Assembly (NCBI GenBank): GCA_947173955.1
Contig: CAMWHE010000007.1
Location: 1-64,000 of the forward strand
From: an uncultured Bacteroidales bacterium
GTDB taxonomy: Bacteria > Bacteroidota > Bacteroidia > Bacteroidales > Muribaculaceae
Length of the DNA: 64,000 bases
Reading direction: 5' to 3'
The position numbers and the translations under genes were made by a program. The notes under the pieces were generated by a model that did no database searches, was not told the DNA's origin, and worked only from the letters and a program-made list of their open reading frames with translations. Positions 1 through 8,575 of the stretch are shown one piece after another; positions within the stretch are counted from its first letter, which is position 1; each line of letters opens with the position of its first letter.

Positions 1-46
1 ATACACAGGTTAGCAGAGCTAATGTAAGTAAAAAAACTTTTTTCAT
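1..46 (-). CDS. Start of a secreted protein, cut by the left edge
   Basis: Reading leftward from an ATG at 46, the frame is open to the edge and encodes MKKVFLLTLALLTCV. Two lysines followed by a hydrophobic leucine-rich stretch are the start of a signal peptide; the cysteine at residue 14 could be a lipobox cysteine, but the residues after it are missing. The rest of the gene is outside the window, so no function can be given. The sequence upstream of the start (47-110) is AT-rich, as expected for a promoter, but I see no clean TAnnTTTG there. Confidence 0.5.
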   Translation of the reverse strand, partial: MKKVFLLTLALLTCV

Positions 47-141
47 TATGTTTATAATTAGGAACATAATTATGACCGTCCAAATCTCAAAAAGTTTAAT
101 TTGACAATTGAGCGTGGGGTAAGGAGATAACGCCACACTGC

Positions 142-243
142 GAGCGTCGGAGACGCGATATTGTGACTCATTATATTATGAGTCGTCTAAGGCTGTTCGG
201 CCCGATTGTGCTGTTCTGTCATTACATCGCGTCTCCGACGCTC
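142..243. repeat. 18-bp perfect inverted repeat with 66-bp spacer
   Basis: The left arm GAGCGTCGGAGACGCGAT (142-159) is the exact reverse complement of the right arm (226-243). The spacer contains no coding frame. It could be the footprint of a small mobile or repeated element, or a large stem-loop in a transcript; neither can be decided from one copy. Confidence 0.75.
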
Positions 244-413
244 AACTCGGACTGTATTTCCCTAATCCTCAGGCGCAAGCACGCCTGAGGTTCACCACAA
301 TAACGCGCCTTTCAGGCGCTTGAACTAACTTAATTTTCACAACCTCCTTTTTACATTGACTCTGTTTTTTTACATTAATACTCTTTAATGTTTCATCCTC
401 TGTTAAAAAAGGG

Positions 414-421
414 TAACTTTG
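414..421 (+). promoter_or_regulatory. -7 element of the helicase gene
   Basis: TAACTTTG matches the Bacteroidetes -7 consensus TAnnTTTG and lies 22 bp before the ATG at 444. No clear -33 TTTG is seen at the usual spacing. Confidence 0.65.
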
Positions 422-443
422 CCGGGAGATTTGTTATAATGGC

Positions 444-1763
444 ATGGATAAGAAAATTATTATAGAAAATTTGCGCTCAAAGAGCGGAATCACGGAGCTA
501 AACGCAATGCAGCGGGTCATGGCCGACACGGATGCCGCCGACATAATGCTGCTCGCTCCGACCGGTTCAGGCAAGACGGTTGCGTTCACACTGTATATGC
601 TTCAGCGCATCAAAACCTCGACACCTAAACCCGGCGCACTCATACTGGCACCATCGCGCGAGCTTGTGCTCCAGATATATGATGTAATACGCCCGCTTGC
701 CACCGGGCTGAAGTGCGTGGCGCTCTATGGAGGTCACTCTATGACCGACGAGGTCAATTCGCTGTCTGTCACGCCTGATATCGTGATAGCCACACCCGGC
801 CGACTGCTTGACCATCTGCAGCGTCGGCAGATTGACCTGTCCGCTACAAGCATCCTTATCCTTGACGAGTATGACAAATCTCTGGAACTCGGATTTGCCG
901 ACGAGATGTCGCGCATAATCAGGAGACTCGGCAAGCGCACCAACACCGTCCTGACCTCGGCTACACGCCTGGCAGAGATACCGGATTTCATGACCATGAA
1001 GCAGATAGAGACCATCGATTTCACCGCCTCCACCCCCGCACCGCGCAGCCGGATGCAGATCGTCGAGGTCGAAAGTCCGTCGCGCGACAAGCTTGATACC
1101 CTCATAGCGCTGCTCCGCTCGCTCGACAATCAGAAAGTCATCGTTTTCGTCAATCATCGCGAGAGCGCCGAGCGCGTCCATGCAGCCCTGGTCAAAGCCG
1201 GCTTCCCTGCCGGACTGTATCACGGCGGACTCGAACAGCGCGACCGACAGCTCGCCATCGACCTGCTCGACAACGGCACCACGCCCATCCTGGTATCGAC
1301 TGATCTCGCATCCCGCGGACTCGACATCGCCGAAGTTGGGTCGGTGATCCACTATCATCTCCCGCCGACAGTCGAGAGCTGGACGCATCGCAACGGACGC
1401 ACAGCCCGTCAGTCGGCGACCGGCACCGTCTATGCAATCACCTCCGAGGCAGACAATCGCCCTGACTTCGTCAGCTTCGACCGGCCGTATTCGCCCGGCG
1501 AACCGTCAGCCGACCCGATACGTAGCGACGTGGCGACAATATATTTCAATGCAGGCAAGAAAGAAAAGATATCGCGGGGCGACATCGCAGGCTACCTCAT
1601 CAACCGCGGCGGCCTGACAGCCGGCGAGGTAGGCAAGATCAGTCTGTCGGATCACTCGGCTATCGCCACCGTACCCCGCGACAAAGCCCGCGATGTAGTC
1701 AAGGCCGTTGCGCCACACAAGCTCAAGAACACGCGCGTACGTGTCACTCAGCTGAAAGGCTGA
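444..1763 (+). CDS. DEAD-box RNA helicase, DbpA-like, with DEYD motif II
   Basis: Cytoplasmic ATP-dependent RNA helicase of 439 residues, expected to remodel structured RNA, probably rRNA during 50S assembly by analogy with DbpA. Visible motifs in order: Walker A APTGSGKT (38-45), PSREL (motif Ia), TPGRLL (Ib), DEYD (141-144, motif II), TSAT (171-174, motif III), STDLASRGLDI (motif V) and HRNGRTAR (motif VI). Residues about 363-439 look like the DbpA-type RNA-binding RRM fold, which in DbpA recognises 23S rRNA. Motif II is DEYD rather than DEAD, and motif VI has N and A where HRIGRTGR is usual. The gene is monocistronic, with its own promoter and a strong terminator. The ATG at 444 follows the -7 box; an ATG at 439 is out of frame. 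Confidence 0.9.
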   Translation: MDKKIIIENLRSKSGITELNAMQRVMADTDAADIMLLAPTGSGKTVAFTLYMLQRIKTSTPKPGALILAPSRELVLQIYDVIRPLATGLKCVALYGGHSMTDEVNSLSVTPDIVIATPGRLLDHLQRRQIDLSATSILILDEYDKSLELGFADEMSRIIRRLGKRTNTVLTSATRLAEIPDFMTMKQIETIDFTASTPAPRSRMQIVEVESPSRDKLDTLIALLRSLDNQKVIVFVNHRESAERVHAALVKAGFPAGLYHGGLEQRDRQLAIDLLDNGTTPILVSTDLASRGLDIAEVGSVIHYHLPPTVESWTHRNGRTARQSATGTVYAITSEADNRPDFVSFDRPYSPGEPSADPIRSDVATIYFNAGKKEKISRGDIAGYLINRGGLTAGEVGKISLSDHSAIATVPRDKARDVVKAVAPHKLKNTRVRVTQLKG

Positions 1764-1779
1764 ACCTACACAAAATAAG

Positions 1780-1817
1780 GAAGCGCTCAAGCCAGGCGGC
1801 CGGAGCGCTTCTTTTTT
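1780..1817 (+). terminator. Rho-independent terminator after the helicase gene
   Basis: GAAGCGCTC (1780-1788) pairs perfectly with GAGCGCTTC (1803-1811) and is followed by six T residues (1812-1817). It sits 17 bp after the helicase stop and before the convergent stop at 1834. Confidence 0.9.
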
Positions 1818-1833
1818 GATAATAAATATACGA

Positions 1834-2460
1834 TTATTCGTGATGGAAGTTGGTAAAGACGCCGCGCTCCTGCGCCGGGAGACCTTCAGCCTGAGCGGCG
1901 AGGCTTATACCGCGGAGCATGAAGGCCATGTTCTTGCCCAGATTACGCATCGTCTGCAATCCCTCGAGGTCAGCCTCGACATCATCGGCGGTAAAGCCAT
2001 GTACTTCATTCCAATAGGTGCTTGACACGACTGGCATTGCACTGATCGTGAAATATTTGTTGATTTCATCAAAGGCCGATGTCGACCCGGCGCGACGCGA
2101 CGAAACGACGGCGGCACCTACCTTCATCGTCTTGTCGACAGTGCCGGATGTACTGTAGAACAGTCGGTCAAGGAATGCCAGCAGCTGTCCGTTGGCTCCG
2201 GCATAGTAGACCGGCGTGCCGATTACCACGCCGTCAGCTTCGGCAAGTTTTGGAGCGGTCTCGTTGACAAGATCGCTGAACACGCACCGGCCATGCTCGC
2301 GACAGAAGTTGCATCCGATACATCCGCGGATGTCCTTGTTGCCCGCGTTGACACGTTCGACTTCCACTCCGTTGGCTTTCATAGTCTCTTCTACTTCGCG
2401 CAGTGCGCGGTCGGTACAGCCGGTCAGATGCGGACTGCCATTGATTACCAATACTTTCAT
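1834..2460 (-). CDS. Flavodoxin-fold NAD(P)H-dependent FMN reductase
   Basis: A 208-residue flavodoxin-like oxidoreductase. MKVLVINGSPHLTGCTDRAL is the FMN-phosphate binding loop, and CIGCNFCREHGRC (about 47-59) is the cysteine-rich segment found in iron-sulfur flavoprotein/WrbA-type members of the FMN_red family. GTPVYYAGANGQL fits the second FMN-contacting loop. Likely reaction: NAD(P)H-driven two-electron reduction of quinones or other electrophiles. It is the last gene of a leftward operon after two NTF2-like genes, divergent from an HxlR regulator. HxlR/YodB-type regulators often control such reductases in response to quinones, which supports a detoxification role (inference). Confidence 0.85.
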   Translation of the reverse strand: MKVLVINGSPHLTGCTDRALREVEETMKANGVEVERVNAGNKDIRGCIGCNFCREHGRCVFSDLVNETAPKLAEADGVVIGTPVYYAGANGQLLAFLDRLFYSTSGTVDKTMKVGAAVVSSRRAGSTSAFDEINKYFTISAMPVVSSTYWNEVHGFTADDVEADLEGLQTMRNLGKNMAFMLRGISLAAQAEGLPAQERGVFTNFHHE

Positions 2461-2513
2461 TCTTCTTATACTGTGGTTTCGTTATCTTACAACAACGAGT
2501 TGACGTGCTATGT

Positions 2514-2876
2514 TTATTTGACAGTGAAGATTTTGCTTACAATCTTCCAGTCGCCACCGGCTTTGACGAGAGCAAACATATCAGTGAACTCCGCGTCGCC
2601 GAATTTCGACTCGATGCGTACTGTGGCCACGTCACCGGCTACATTGCAGTCAGCAATCTCATAGGAAGCGGGATGTTTACCGGTCTGATCATAATAGTCA
2701 AAAAGAGCCTGTATCGGAAGGCAGATGAGAGTGTCATTCTCGGCATGAGAGATGGTAGCACCTTCGGCAAAAGCTGGACGGGCCACCCGGCTGTCACCTT
2801 CGACAGCGGCCTGTACATAGAGATCGAGCGGCTTACGGATAGCTGATAGTTCGGCAGCAGAAACAGTTTCTTTCAT
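2514..2876 (-). CDS. NTF2/SnoaL-like protein, copy B
   Basis: A 120-residue protein of the NTF2-like alpha+beta cone fold, probably in the lumazine-binding-like subgroup. An N-terminal helical segment is followed by strands ending in the typical VKAGGDWKIVSKIF pattern. It ends with a lysine only three residues after that motif, so it is full length. It shares layout and several positions with the next gene upstream (2882-3265), and the 5-bp gap and same strand suggest tandem duplication. NTF2-like proteins of this size usually bind a small hydrophobic ligand or are steroid-isomerase-like enzymes. The substrate is unknown. Confidence 0.75.
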   Translation of the reverse strand: MKETVSAAELSAIRKPLDLYVQAAVEGDSRVARPAFAEGATISHAENDTLICLPIQALFDYYDQTGKHPASYEIADCNVAGDVATVRIESKFGDAEFTDMFALVKAGGDWKIVSKIFTVK

Positions 2877-2881
2877 AATCG

Positions 2882-3265
2882 TTATTTTTTTATTGTATCT
2901 GAATTCTGATTATAGGCTTTGGCCACACATTTCCACTCGCCGTCAAGCTTAAGCAGGAGCAGGAAGTCGGTAAAGTCGATTCGTTCGCCCCACTTCTCTT
3001 CGAGAACACGAACTACAGCTACCGTCTCCTCAACAGCCAGCACATCGATGCGCGCCTTGAAGTCGGCGCCAGCACCTACGGTGTCGACATTGTGATAGAA
3101 CTGCTCGATCGATCCGCGCTCTACATCGCCGTCGAGTATGCCGAACAGCACGGCATCATCGGTAAACAGGGTCTTGGCATACGAGCTATTGCCCTCGGCA
3201 ACACTTTTGACAAACTTTTCGGCAGCCTTGGCCACCGCTTCATATTCCTTGATTTCGTCTCTCAT
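2882..3265 (-). CDS. NTF2/SnoaL-like protein, copy A
   Basis: A 127-residue NTF2-like protein and the first gene of the leftward operon NTF2-NTF2-FMN reductase. The C-terminus has the characteristic LLLLKLDGEWKCVAKAY strand pattern, and the N-terminus the helix with VAKAAEKFVKSV. It is paralogous to its downstream neighbour, but the two have diverged widely. The ATG at 3265 lies about 30 bp downstream of a -7 element (3298-3305). Regulation by the divergent HxlR protein is likely, given the repeat at 3329-3366. Confidence 0.75.
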   Translation of the reverse strand: MRDEIKEYEAVAKAAEKFVKSVAEGNSSYAKTLFTDDAVLFGILDGDVERGSIEQFYHNVDTVGAGADFKARIDVLAVEETVAVVRVLEEKWGERIDFTDFLLLLKLDGEWKCVAKAYNQNSDTIKK

Positions 3266-3297
3266 ATCTGTTGGGATTATTGATTAATTTTCGAAGG

Positions 3298-3328
3298 CAA
3301 AATTATTTATATATGCCGGAACAGTCAA
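3298..3328 (-). promoter_or_regulatory. Promoter of the NTF2-NTF2-FMN reductase operon
   Basis: On the minus strand TTG (3328-3326) is followed after 20 bp by TAATTTTG (3305-3298), matching the -33/-7 spacing of Bacteroidetes promoters. The -33 element touches the first operator-like repeat. Confidence 0.7.
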
Positions 3329-3366
3329 GTACCGAAAAATTTTTCATGTACTGAAAAGTTTTTCCA
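3329..3366. promoter_or_regulatory. Two tandem 19-bp operator-like repeats
   Basis: Two adjacent copies, 3329-3347 and 3348-3366, each read GTAC-Y-GAAAA-R-TTTTTC-xx and differ at only a few positions. The GAAAA/TTTTTC core is itself palindromic. They lie between the leftward -33 at 3326-3328 and the -7 of the rightward HxlR gene, exactly where a repressor would control both promoters. A period of 19 bp puts the copies nearly two helical turns apart, on the same face. Confidence 0.65.
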
Positions 3367-3391
3367 TATAGCAAATGAGCGACATATCCGC

Positions 3392-3399
3392 TATATTTG
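3392..3399 (+). promoter_or_regulatory. -7 element of the first HxlR gene
   Basis: TATATTTG fits TAnnTTTG and lies 18 bp before the ATG at 3418. It supports that ATG over the earlier out-of-frame ATG at 3375. Confidence 0.7.
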
Positions 3400-3417
3400 C
3401 ACTAAAATGCAAAACCG

Positions 3418-3771
3418 ATGGCTTACGAAAAGAAAATTCCTGTCGATCTCGACTGCCCGCTGCGACTTACGATGAGTCTTATAGAATCAAAATGGAAATC
3501 ATGCCTGCTCGACGAGCTGCGGTCAGGAGCGGAGATGCGCCCCAGCGAGCTCCACAAGCTCCTGCCCGAGGCAGCCCCGCGCGTGCTTGACCTTCAGCTG
3601 AAAGAGCTGGTGGAAGACGGACTCGTCAGCAAGACGATATTCCCTGAACTACCGCCACGCTCCGTCTATCAGATCACACAGCTCGGAAGCAGCCTGCTGC
3701 CGATAATCGACGCCATGCTCCGATGGGGAGAAGCCCATATGGATATCTTTGAAAAGAAATACCGCCGGTAG
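3418..3771 (+). CDS. HxlR-family transcriptional regulator 1
   Basis: A 117-residue winged-helix regulator. DCPLRLTMSLIESKWKSCLLDEL (about 11-33) is the HxlR signature with the conserved N-terminal cysteine (Cys12), which in YodB/HypR-type members senses quinones, aldehydes or hypochlorite. RPSELHKLLPEAAPRVLDLQLKELVEDGLV is the recognition helix region, and PPRSVYQITQLG the wing. It is divergent from the NTF2-FMN reductase operon, with two tandem operator-like repeats between them, so it most likely represses that operon and itself until modified by an electrophile (inference). Its stop is only 3 bp from the convergent stop of the UvrA-like gene. Confidence 0.88.
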   Translation: MAYEKKIPVDLDCPLRLTMSLIESKWKSCLLDELRSGAEMRPSELHKLLPEAAPRVLDLQLKELVEDGLVSKTIFPELPPRSVYQITQLGSSLLPIIDAMLRWGEAHMDIFEKKYRR

Positions 3772-3774
3772 ACC

Positions 3775-6261
3775 CTATCTTAGGAATCTGCCCGTGACGC
3801 TTTCGGGATTGGCAGCTACCTCGACCGGTGTTCCGGAAGCAACGATCCGGCCGCCGGCATCGCCTCCGCCGGGGCCCATGTCAATGATATAGTCGGCATT
3901 GCGGATTACATCCAGGTCATGTTCTATGACGACAATAGTAGCTCCGCGCTCTATGAGATGCTGAAAGACATCGATGAGCTTTATGACGTCGAGAGGATGA
4001 AGTCCGATTGTCGGTTCGTCAAACACAAACAGCGTGTCGCTCTGCTCCCGACCCATCTCCGTAGCCAGCTTAAGCCGCTGAGCCTCGCCGCCCGACAGGC
4101 TCGGTGTAGCCTCGCCCAGCGTCAGATAGCCGAGTCCGAGACCGTTCAGAGTGGAGAGACGCGAAGCGACACTCCTGTGGGCGGAACACTCCTCTATGGC
4201 GCTGTCGATATCGCCATCCATCAGCTCCGGGAGCGATACATCGTGGCCGGATGACCCGGGAATTCTGATGCTCCATGCCGTCTTGCCATAGCGCGAGCCT
4301 TTGCATTCCGGACAGGGGATGTCGACATCAGGAAGGAACTGTACATCAAGGCTTACCGTCCCCGTGCCGTCGCAGACAGGGCAGCGCAGACTGCCGGTAT
4401 TATAGGAAAAATCCCCGGCCTTGAGATTTTGCGACTTCGCATCCTTTGACCGTCCGAATATCTTGCGCAGTTCATCGTGGATATTGGCGTAGGTGGCGAC
4501 AGTTGACCGCACATTGGCTCCGATAGGCGTCGAGTCAATCAGCTTGACATGACGGATACCGGGAGCCGCGACACTCACTATATGATCCGGCATAGCTTTC
4601 CCATCTACCGCCGCCTGCAGAGCCGGGACAAGGCTCTCGAGTACCATCGTGGTCTTGCCGGATCCTGACACTCCCGTCACTACAGTCAGCCGCCCCTTGG
4701 GCACTTTCATTTCAAGCGGTTTTACTGTATGGATAGCGGTAGTGGTCATTGATATCGCTCCTTCGTCAAAAATCCGGTCAGAAGCTATCTCCGGCCTGAG
4801 CCTCTGCTCGCCGTCCCCGGCAAGGAATGGCCCGATTTTAGAGTCGGGATTATGCTCTACCTCGCTGATAGTACCCTCTGCGATTATCCTGCCGCCGTGG
4901 ACGCCCGCACCCGGTCCGAGCTCGACCAGCCAGTCGGCGTCGCGGAGTATCTGCGTGTCGTGGTCGACCAGCACTATCGAGTTGCCGTCGGCGATCAGGT
5001 CGCACATCACATCCTTCAGTCCGTTGATATTGGCAGGATGCAGACCGATCGAAGGCTCATCGAGCACATAAAGAATGCCGGTCGTGCGGTTGCGCACCAC
5101 GCGTGCCAGCTGCATACGCTGGCGCTCGCCGGTCGATAGTGTCGACGATGCGCGGTCAAGACTCAGATAGCCCAGCCCCAGATCGACGAGTCTACGCGCC
5201 GTGAGCAGGAATGACTCGCCGATATTCGCAGCCATCTGCCTCATCTCTGCCGGTAGGGTCGCCGGCACACCTTTTACCCACCCGATAGCATCACTGAGCG
5301 TTTTTGCCGTGGCCTCGTCAAGCCCGATTCCGGCAATGCGGGGCGCTCGCGCCCGCTCCGACAGACGCGTACCGCGGCAACATGGACACACATCGCTTTT
5401 CAGGAACTTTTCCACTCTCTTCATCCCCTTCTCGTCAGTGACTTTCGCCAGAGCATTCTCGACTGTATAGACGGCATTATAATATGTGAAATCAAGTTCG
5501 CCGGCAGTCTCGCTCTTTTTTGCCTTGTAAAGTATAGTCTTCTTGACCGCAGGCCCGTTGAACACTATGTCGCGCTCCTTTTCTGTAAGCTGACTGAACG
5601 GTACGTCCGTGCGCACTCCCATAGCGCGGCAGACATCGGTCATGAGCGACCACATCAGACTGTTCCACGGCGCCACCGCTCCTTCATCGATGCTCAGCGA
5701 CTCGTCAGGAACAAGGGTCGACCGGTCGACCGTCATCACCACTCCCGTACCGCCACACTTTTCACAGGCCCCCGTGCTGTTGAATGCCAGCTCCTCAGCC
5801 CCGGGTCCATAGAACCGTGTGCCGCAATTATCACATATCAGTTCGCGCTCAGCAGCCACGTCGAGCGATGGCTCATGATAGTGGCCGCAATTGGGGCAAC
5901 GGTGACTTGCCAGACGAGAGAACATAAGGCGCAGACTGTTGAGCAGCTCCGTGCCGGTACCGAACGTGCTTCTGACACCAGGCACGCCCGGACGCTGATG
6001 GAGCGCCACCGCGGCAGGCACATAGCGGATATCCTCGACATCGGCACGCGTGGCCTGCGATATGCGACGGCGCGTATAGGTCGACAAGGCTTCAAGATAA
6101 CGCCTTGACCCCTCGGCATAAAGCACACCGAGGGCAAGCGACGACTTGCCGGAGCCGGAGACACCGGCTATCCCGACAATCTTTCCAAGCGGAATATCCA
6201 CATCGATATTTCTGAGATTGTGCACCTTCGCCCCGCGTATTTCTATCTTATCGTGTTCCAT
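3775..6261 (-). CDS. UvrA-like ABC ATPase, short UvrA2 type
   Basis: An 828-residue UvrA paralogue with two ABC cassettes: Walker [11 protein letters not shown] near the N-terminus and [11 protein letters not shown] in the second half, signature motifs [12 protein letters not shown] and [12 protein letters not shown], and Walker [11 protein letters not shown] and [10 protein letters not shown]. Zinc-binding CxxC pairs are present ([32 protein letters not shown]). Canonical UvrA has about 940 residues; the segment after the first zinc module, where UvrA carries its UvrB-binding domain, is short here, as in UvrA2 proteins linked to drug tolerance. It is therefore unlikely to be the main repair UvrA. 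The ATG at 6261 is chosen because the longer TTG start (6291) falls inside the -7 element. It may protect DNA against bulky adducts. Confidence 0.85.
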   Translation of the reverse strand: MEHDKIEIRGAKVHNLRNIDVDIPLGKIVGIAGVSGSGKSSLALGVLYAEGSRRYLEALSTYTRRRISQATRADVEDIRYVPAAVALHQRPGVPGVRSTFGTGTELLNSLRLMFSRLASHRCPNCGHYHEPSLDVAAERELICDNCGTRFYGPGAEELAFNSTGACEKCGGTGVVMTVDRSTLVPDESLSIDEGAVAPWNSLMWSLMTDVCRAMGVRTDVPFSQLTEKERDIVFNGPAVKKTILYKAKKSETAGELDFTYYNAVYTVENALAKVTDEKGMKRVEKFLKSDVCPCCRGTRLSERARAPRIAGIGLDEATAKTLSDAIGWVKGVPATLPAEMRQMAANIGESFLLTARRLVDLGLGYLSLDRASSTLSTGERQRMQLARVVRNRTTGILYVLDEPSIGLHPANINGLKDVMCDLIADGNSIVLVDHDTQILRDADWLVELGPGAGVHGGRIIAEGTISEVEHNPDSKIGPFLAGDGEQRLRPEIASDRIFDEGAISMTTTAIHTVKPLEMKVPKGRLTVVTGVSGSGKTTMVLESLVPALQAAVDGKAMPDHIVSVAAPGIRHVKLIDSTPIGANVRSTVATYANIHDELRKIFGRSKDAKSQNLKAGDFSYNTGSLRCPVCDGTGTVSLDVQFLPDVDIPCPECKGSRYGKTAWSIRIPGSSGHDVSLPELMDGDIDSAIEECSAHRSVASRLSTLNGLGLGYLTLGEATPSLSGGEAQRLKLATEMGREQSDTLFVFDEPTIGLHPLDVIKLIDVFQHLIERGATIVVIEHDLDVIRNADYIIDMGPGGGDAGGRIVASGTPVEVAANPESVTGRFLR

Positions 6262-6288
6262 AGTCAGCAGCCATTGATATTTTGAGAG

Positions 6289-6296
6289 CAAAGATA
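6289..6296 (-). promoter_or_regulatory. -7 element of the UvrA-like gene
   Basis: Minus-strand TATCTTTG (6296-6289), 27 bp upstream of the ATG at 6261. It overlaps the TTG at 6291 and so decides the start. Confidence 0.7.
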
Positions 6297-6380
6297 CATA
6301 TTTCTTTAATTACAAATGTGTATTTAAATCATAGTTCTTCAAGCGCCTGGCAACAGGCGATATACTGTTTGCCCAGGCGG

Positions 6381-7298
6381 TCAGCGAGGTGGAATTTTCA
6401 AGGTGCGGCCATCGATCACCCATCCTTTGCTCAAAGTGATCGGAAGCTTTTCATCGTCAGTATAGCCGATGGTCTCGCCGGGCTTTAAAGTCACGTCATC
6501 GTTCATTACATACGAAACAATGTTAAAGAGCCTGCAATACATTTCATTTATATCTGAATCTTCATCGCCGAACATCTCTATTTCTTCCTTACCGAAATCC
6601 CGCAGTCCCCATGTGTAAAAGCCTGATTTGCCCTCGTGTTCGGCTCTGCCGAGCCACACCCAATCGCCGACCGGAAACAGACCGTCACATAACGGCTCTG
6701 CAAACTTGACATACTGAGACGGAGAAAGTACCGTAGCGTCATTAAACACACCTGTTGCATACTTCTGTTTCAGACAGGAACATACAAGTTTTGTAAGCAG
6801 TTTGGCCGCCTCAAAGTCATTTAATTTATCGCTCGAAACGTCGACAAACACAAACAGATGTGACTCATGCCGTCGCGCCACCTCTTCGGCGTCAGGCCAT
6901 AAATAATTGAAGCGTGCAAACTCTTCTGCCTCCCCGCCCGGTATATGGAATCCCATATGAGCGACGGTCAGCATAGCATCATCAGTATGAATTATTGCAA
7001 CGATATCTGAGATATCGGCTGAGTCAGGCTCAATACCCCAATCATTTTTCAAGTCGGAAAGTAACTGAACGCAATCCCACTCCTCCTTGGAGAGCAATAC
7101 AGATACGGCTAATGTCGGTCCGTTTCTTTCTTCCGTTTGCTCAATATATGATGTGTTTGAATCTTTTTCCATAACTGTTTGATTTTCATTAAAGCCATAT
7201 AATGACTCCGCGTCGGTATGACCCGGAATGACAGATGTCAGACAGAGTATTGCCAACACAAGAAACAACGCACTTATGCATAGTTGTTTAAGATTCAT
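6381..7298 (-). CDS. Membrane-anchored DUF4261-like protein
   Basis: A 305-residue protein, not firmly recognised. The N-terminus MNLKQLCISALFLVLAILCL is a signal peptide or membrane anchor. The body has features I associate with DUF4261: a KEEWD segment, VAHMGFHIPGGEAEEFARFN with a nearby LWPDAEEVARRHESHLFVFV, and a late WGLRDFGKEEIEMFG block. DUF4261 proteins are uncharacterised, are often encoded near secretion-system or immunity genes, and are usually cytoplasmic. An exported copy would be odd. It is monogenic, with a -7 element (7325-7332) before the ATG at 7298; the earlier TTG at 7316 is an unlikely start. The family assignment rests on motif memory only. Confidence 0.6.
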   Translation of the reverse strand: MNLKQLCISALFLVLAILCLTSVIPGHTDAESLYGFNENQTVMEKDSNTSYIEQTEERNGPTLAVSVLLSKEEWDCVQLLSDLKNDWGIEPDSADISDIVAIIHTDDAMLTVAHMGFHIPGGEAEEFARFNYLWPDAEEVARRHESHLFVFVDVSSDKLNDFEAAKLLTKLVCSCLKQKYATGVFNDATVLSPSQYVKFAEPLCDGLFPVGDWVWLGRAEHEGKSGFYTWGLRDFGKEEIEMFGDEDSDINEMYCRLFNIVSYVMNDDVTLKPGETIGYTDDEKLPITLSKGWVIDGRTLKIPPR

Positions 7299-7324
7299 GA
7301 GACCGCAACTTACCAATTCTCAGA

Positions 7325-7332
7325 CAAAGATA
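7325..7332 (-). promoter_or_regulatory. -7 element of the DUF4261-like gene
   Basis: Minus-strand TATCTTTG, 26 bp before the ATG at 7298. A 10-base direct repeat (ACACGGATTT) lies upstream at about 7341-7362. Confidence 0.65.
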
Positions 7333-7420
7333 TTACAATCACACGGATTTACACACGGATTTAGACCCACTCTCATCATGTTTTTCGCACCTGCGAGGGG
7401 GAAATGATGATTTTTTTGTG

Positions 7421-7428
7421 TATCTTTG
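7421..7428 (+). promoter_or_regulatory. -7 element of the esterase-parE-coaD operon
   Basis: TATCTTTG, 36 bp before the ATG at 7465. No separate promoter is seen in the 13 bp between the esterase and parE, so this may drive the whole operon. Confidence 0.65.
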
Positions 7429-7464
7429 TAGGATAATATCACGAATTACCAAGACTTTCACGCA

Positions 7465-8562
7465 ATGAAAAAACTCGCTCTCTTCATAACCGGCTGCGCC
7501 GTGGCTATAAATGTGCAGGCTGCAAAGCCTCAGAAATCTGTCGCTCCTACCGACCCGTCGCTCCGCTATACAGGCCGTGTCGAGCAGCTCGCCGACGGCT
7601 CTACATCGTTTGACTGGGCCGGTGTCTACCTTGAGACCCGCCTCAACGGTTCTGACCTCGACATCCGCCTTTCGGATACCGGCAAGAGCTATTATAACGT
7701 ATTCGTCGACGGCGACCTTCACAAGGTAGTCAAATCCATCGGCAACGACACGATAATCAATTTCGTAAGCGGACTGAAAGGCAATAAGCCCCACTCGCTG
7801 CGCATCCAGAAACGCACCGAGGGCGAGACCGGCCGCACTACATTCCATGAGCTGCTGATACCTGCAAAAGCCACCCTCTCCGAGGAGCCTCGCACACGCA
7901 CCCGACTTATCGAAATCATAGGCAACTCCCTGACCGCCGGCTTCGGCACCGAAGGCAAGGACCGCTCCGAGCCCTGGAGCGTCGAGACACTCAACTGCGA
8001 CCTCTCCTACTCGACCATCCTGCCCCGCTATTTCGACGCCGACTATTCGCTGATAGCCCATTCGGGGCGCGGGGTCGCCCGCAACTACGGCGACAGCGTG
8101 CGCACATCGGCCGTGACGATGAAGCACAAGTTCCTACAGACCTACGACATGGACACCCTGTCGCGCTGGGACTTCAACCGCTATACCCCCGACCTGGTCA
8201 TCATCAACCTCGGCTCCAACGACTTCTCAACCGAGCCCCACCCCTACCGCAGTGAGTTTGTCGGTGCTTACAAAGAGCTGATAGGCGAAATACGCGAGGC
8301 CTACGGGCAGAAGCCGATCCTTTGCGTCTTCCCCCCCACGATGAATGCCGTGGCTTACCCGTATATGGAAGAGATAGTCCGCGACCTTGCCGATCCCGAT
8401 CTGCATCTTGTGCGCCTGCCCGACCTGATGATGAACAATACGACCGACCTCGGCTCCGTATGGCATCCCAACTACAACGGCCAGCGCAAGATGGCCATGT
8501 GCCTTATCCCCGTCGTATCGACCATCACCGGCTGGGAAATAAGCTCCAAACCTATTAAATAA
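7465..8562 (+). CDS. Secreted SGNH/GDSL esterase, CE2-like
   Basis: A 365-residue secreted carbohydrate esterase. The signal peptide is [19 protein letters not shown]. Residues about 30-140 form the N-terminal jelly-roll typical of CE2 acetyl esterases ([22 protein letters not shown], with LDIRLSDTG). The SGNH domain follows, with block [14 protein letters not shown] (catalytic Ser), block III LGSNDF (Asn) and the C-terminal [12 protein letters not shown] (His of block V). CE2 enzymes remove acetyl groups from plant or host glycans in the periplasm or outside the cell. It is only 13 bp from parE, so it heads an otherwise housekeeping operon. Confidence 0.87.
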   Translation: MKKLALFITGCAVAINVQAAKPQKSVAPTDPSLRYTGRVEQLADGSTSFDWAGVYLETRLNGSDLDIRLSDTGKSYYNVFVDGDLHKVVKSIGNDTIINFVSGLKGNKPHSLRIQKRTEGETGRTTFHELLIPAKATLSEEPRTRTRLIEIIGNSLTAGFGTEGKDRSEPWSVETLNCDLSYSTILPRYFDADYSLIAHSGRGVARNYGDSVRTSAVTMKHKFLQTYDMDTLSRWDFNRYTPDLVIINLGSNDFSTEPHPYRSEFVGAYKELIGEIREAYGQKPILCVFPPTMNAVAYPYMEEIVRDLADPDLHLVRLPDLMMNNTTDLGSVWHPNYNGQRKMAMCLIPVVSTITGWEISSKPIK

Positions 8563-8575
8563 CGTCACCACCCAA

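Larger units (their letters stand above)
47..443. other. Intergenic stretch with stacked inverted repeats
   Basis: No coding frame is convincing here. It holds an 18-bp perfect inverted repeat (142-159 with 226-243), a 9-bp GC-rich hairpin (CCTCAGGCG, 6-base loop, CGCCTGAGG, about 270-293), a short hairpin GCGCCT/AGGCGC near 305-319, and a 10-base direct repeat TTTTTACATT at 348-357 and 367-376. The right end carries the promoter of the helicase gene. Confidence 0.6.

Noticed and set aside
567-1388. 273-residue frame on the minus strand
   Set aside because: Antisense to the DEAD-box helicase; no recognisable domain.
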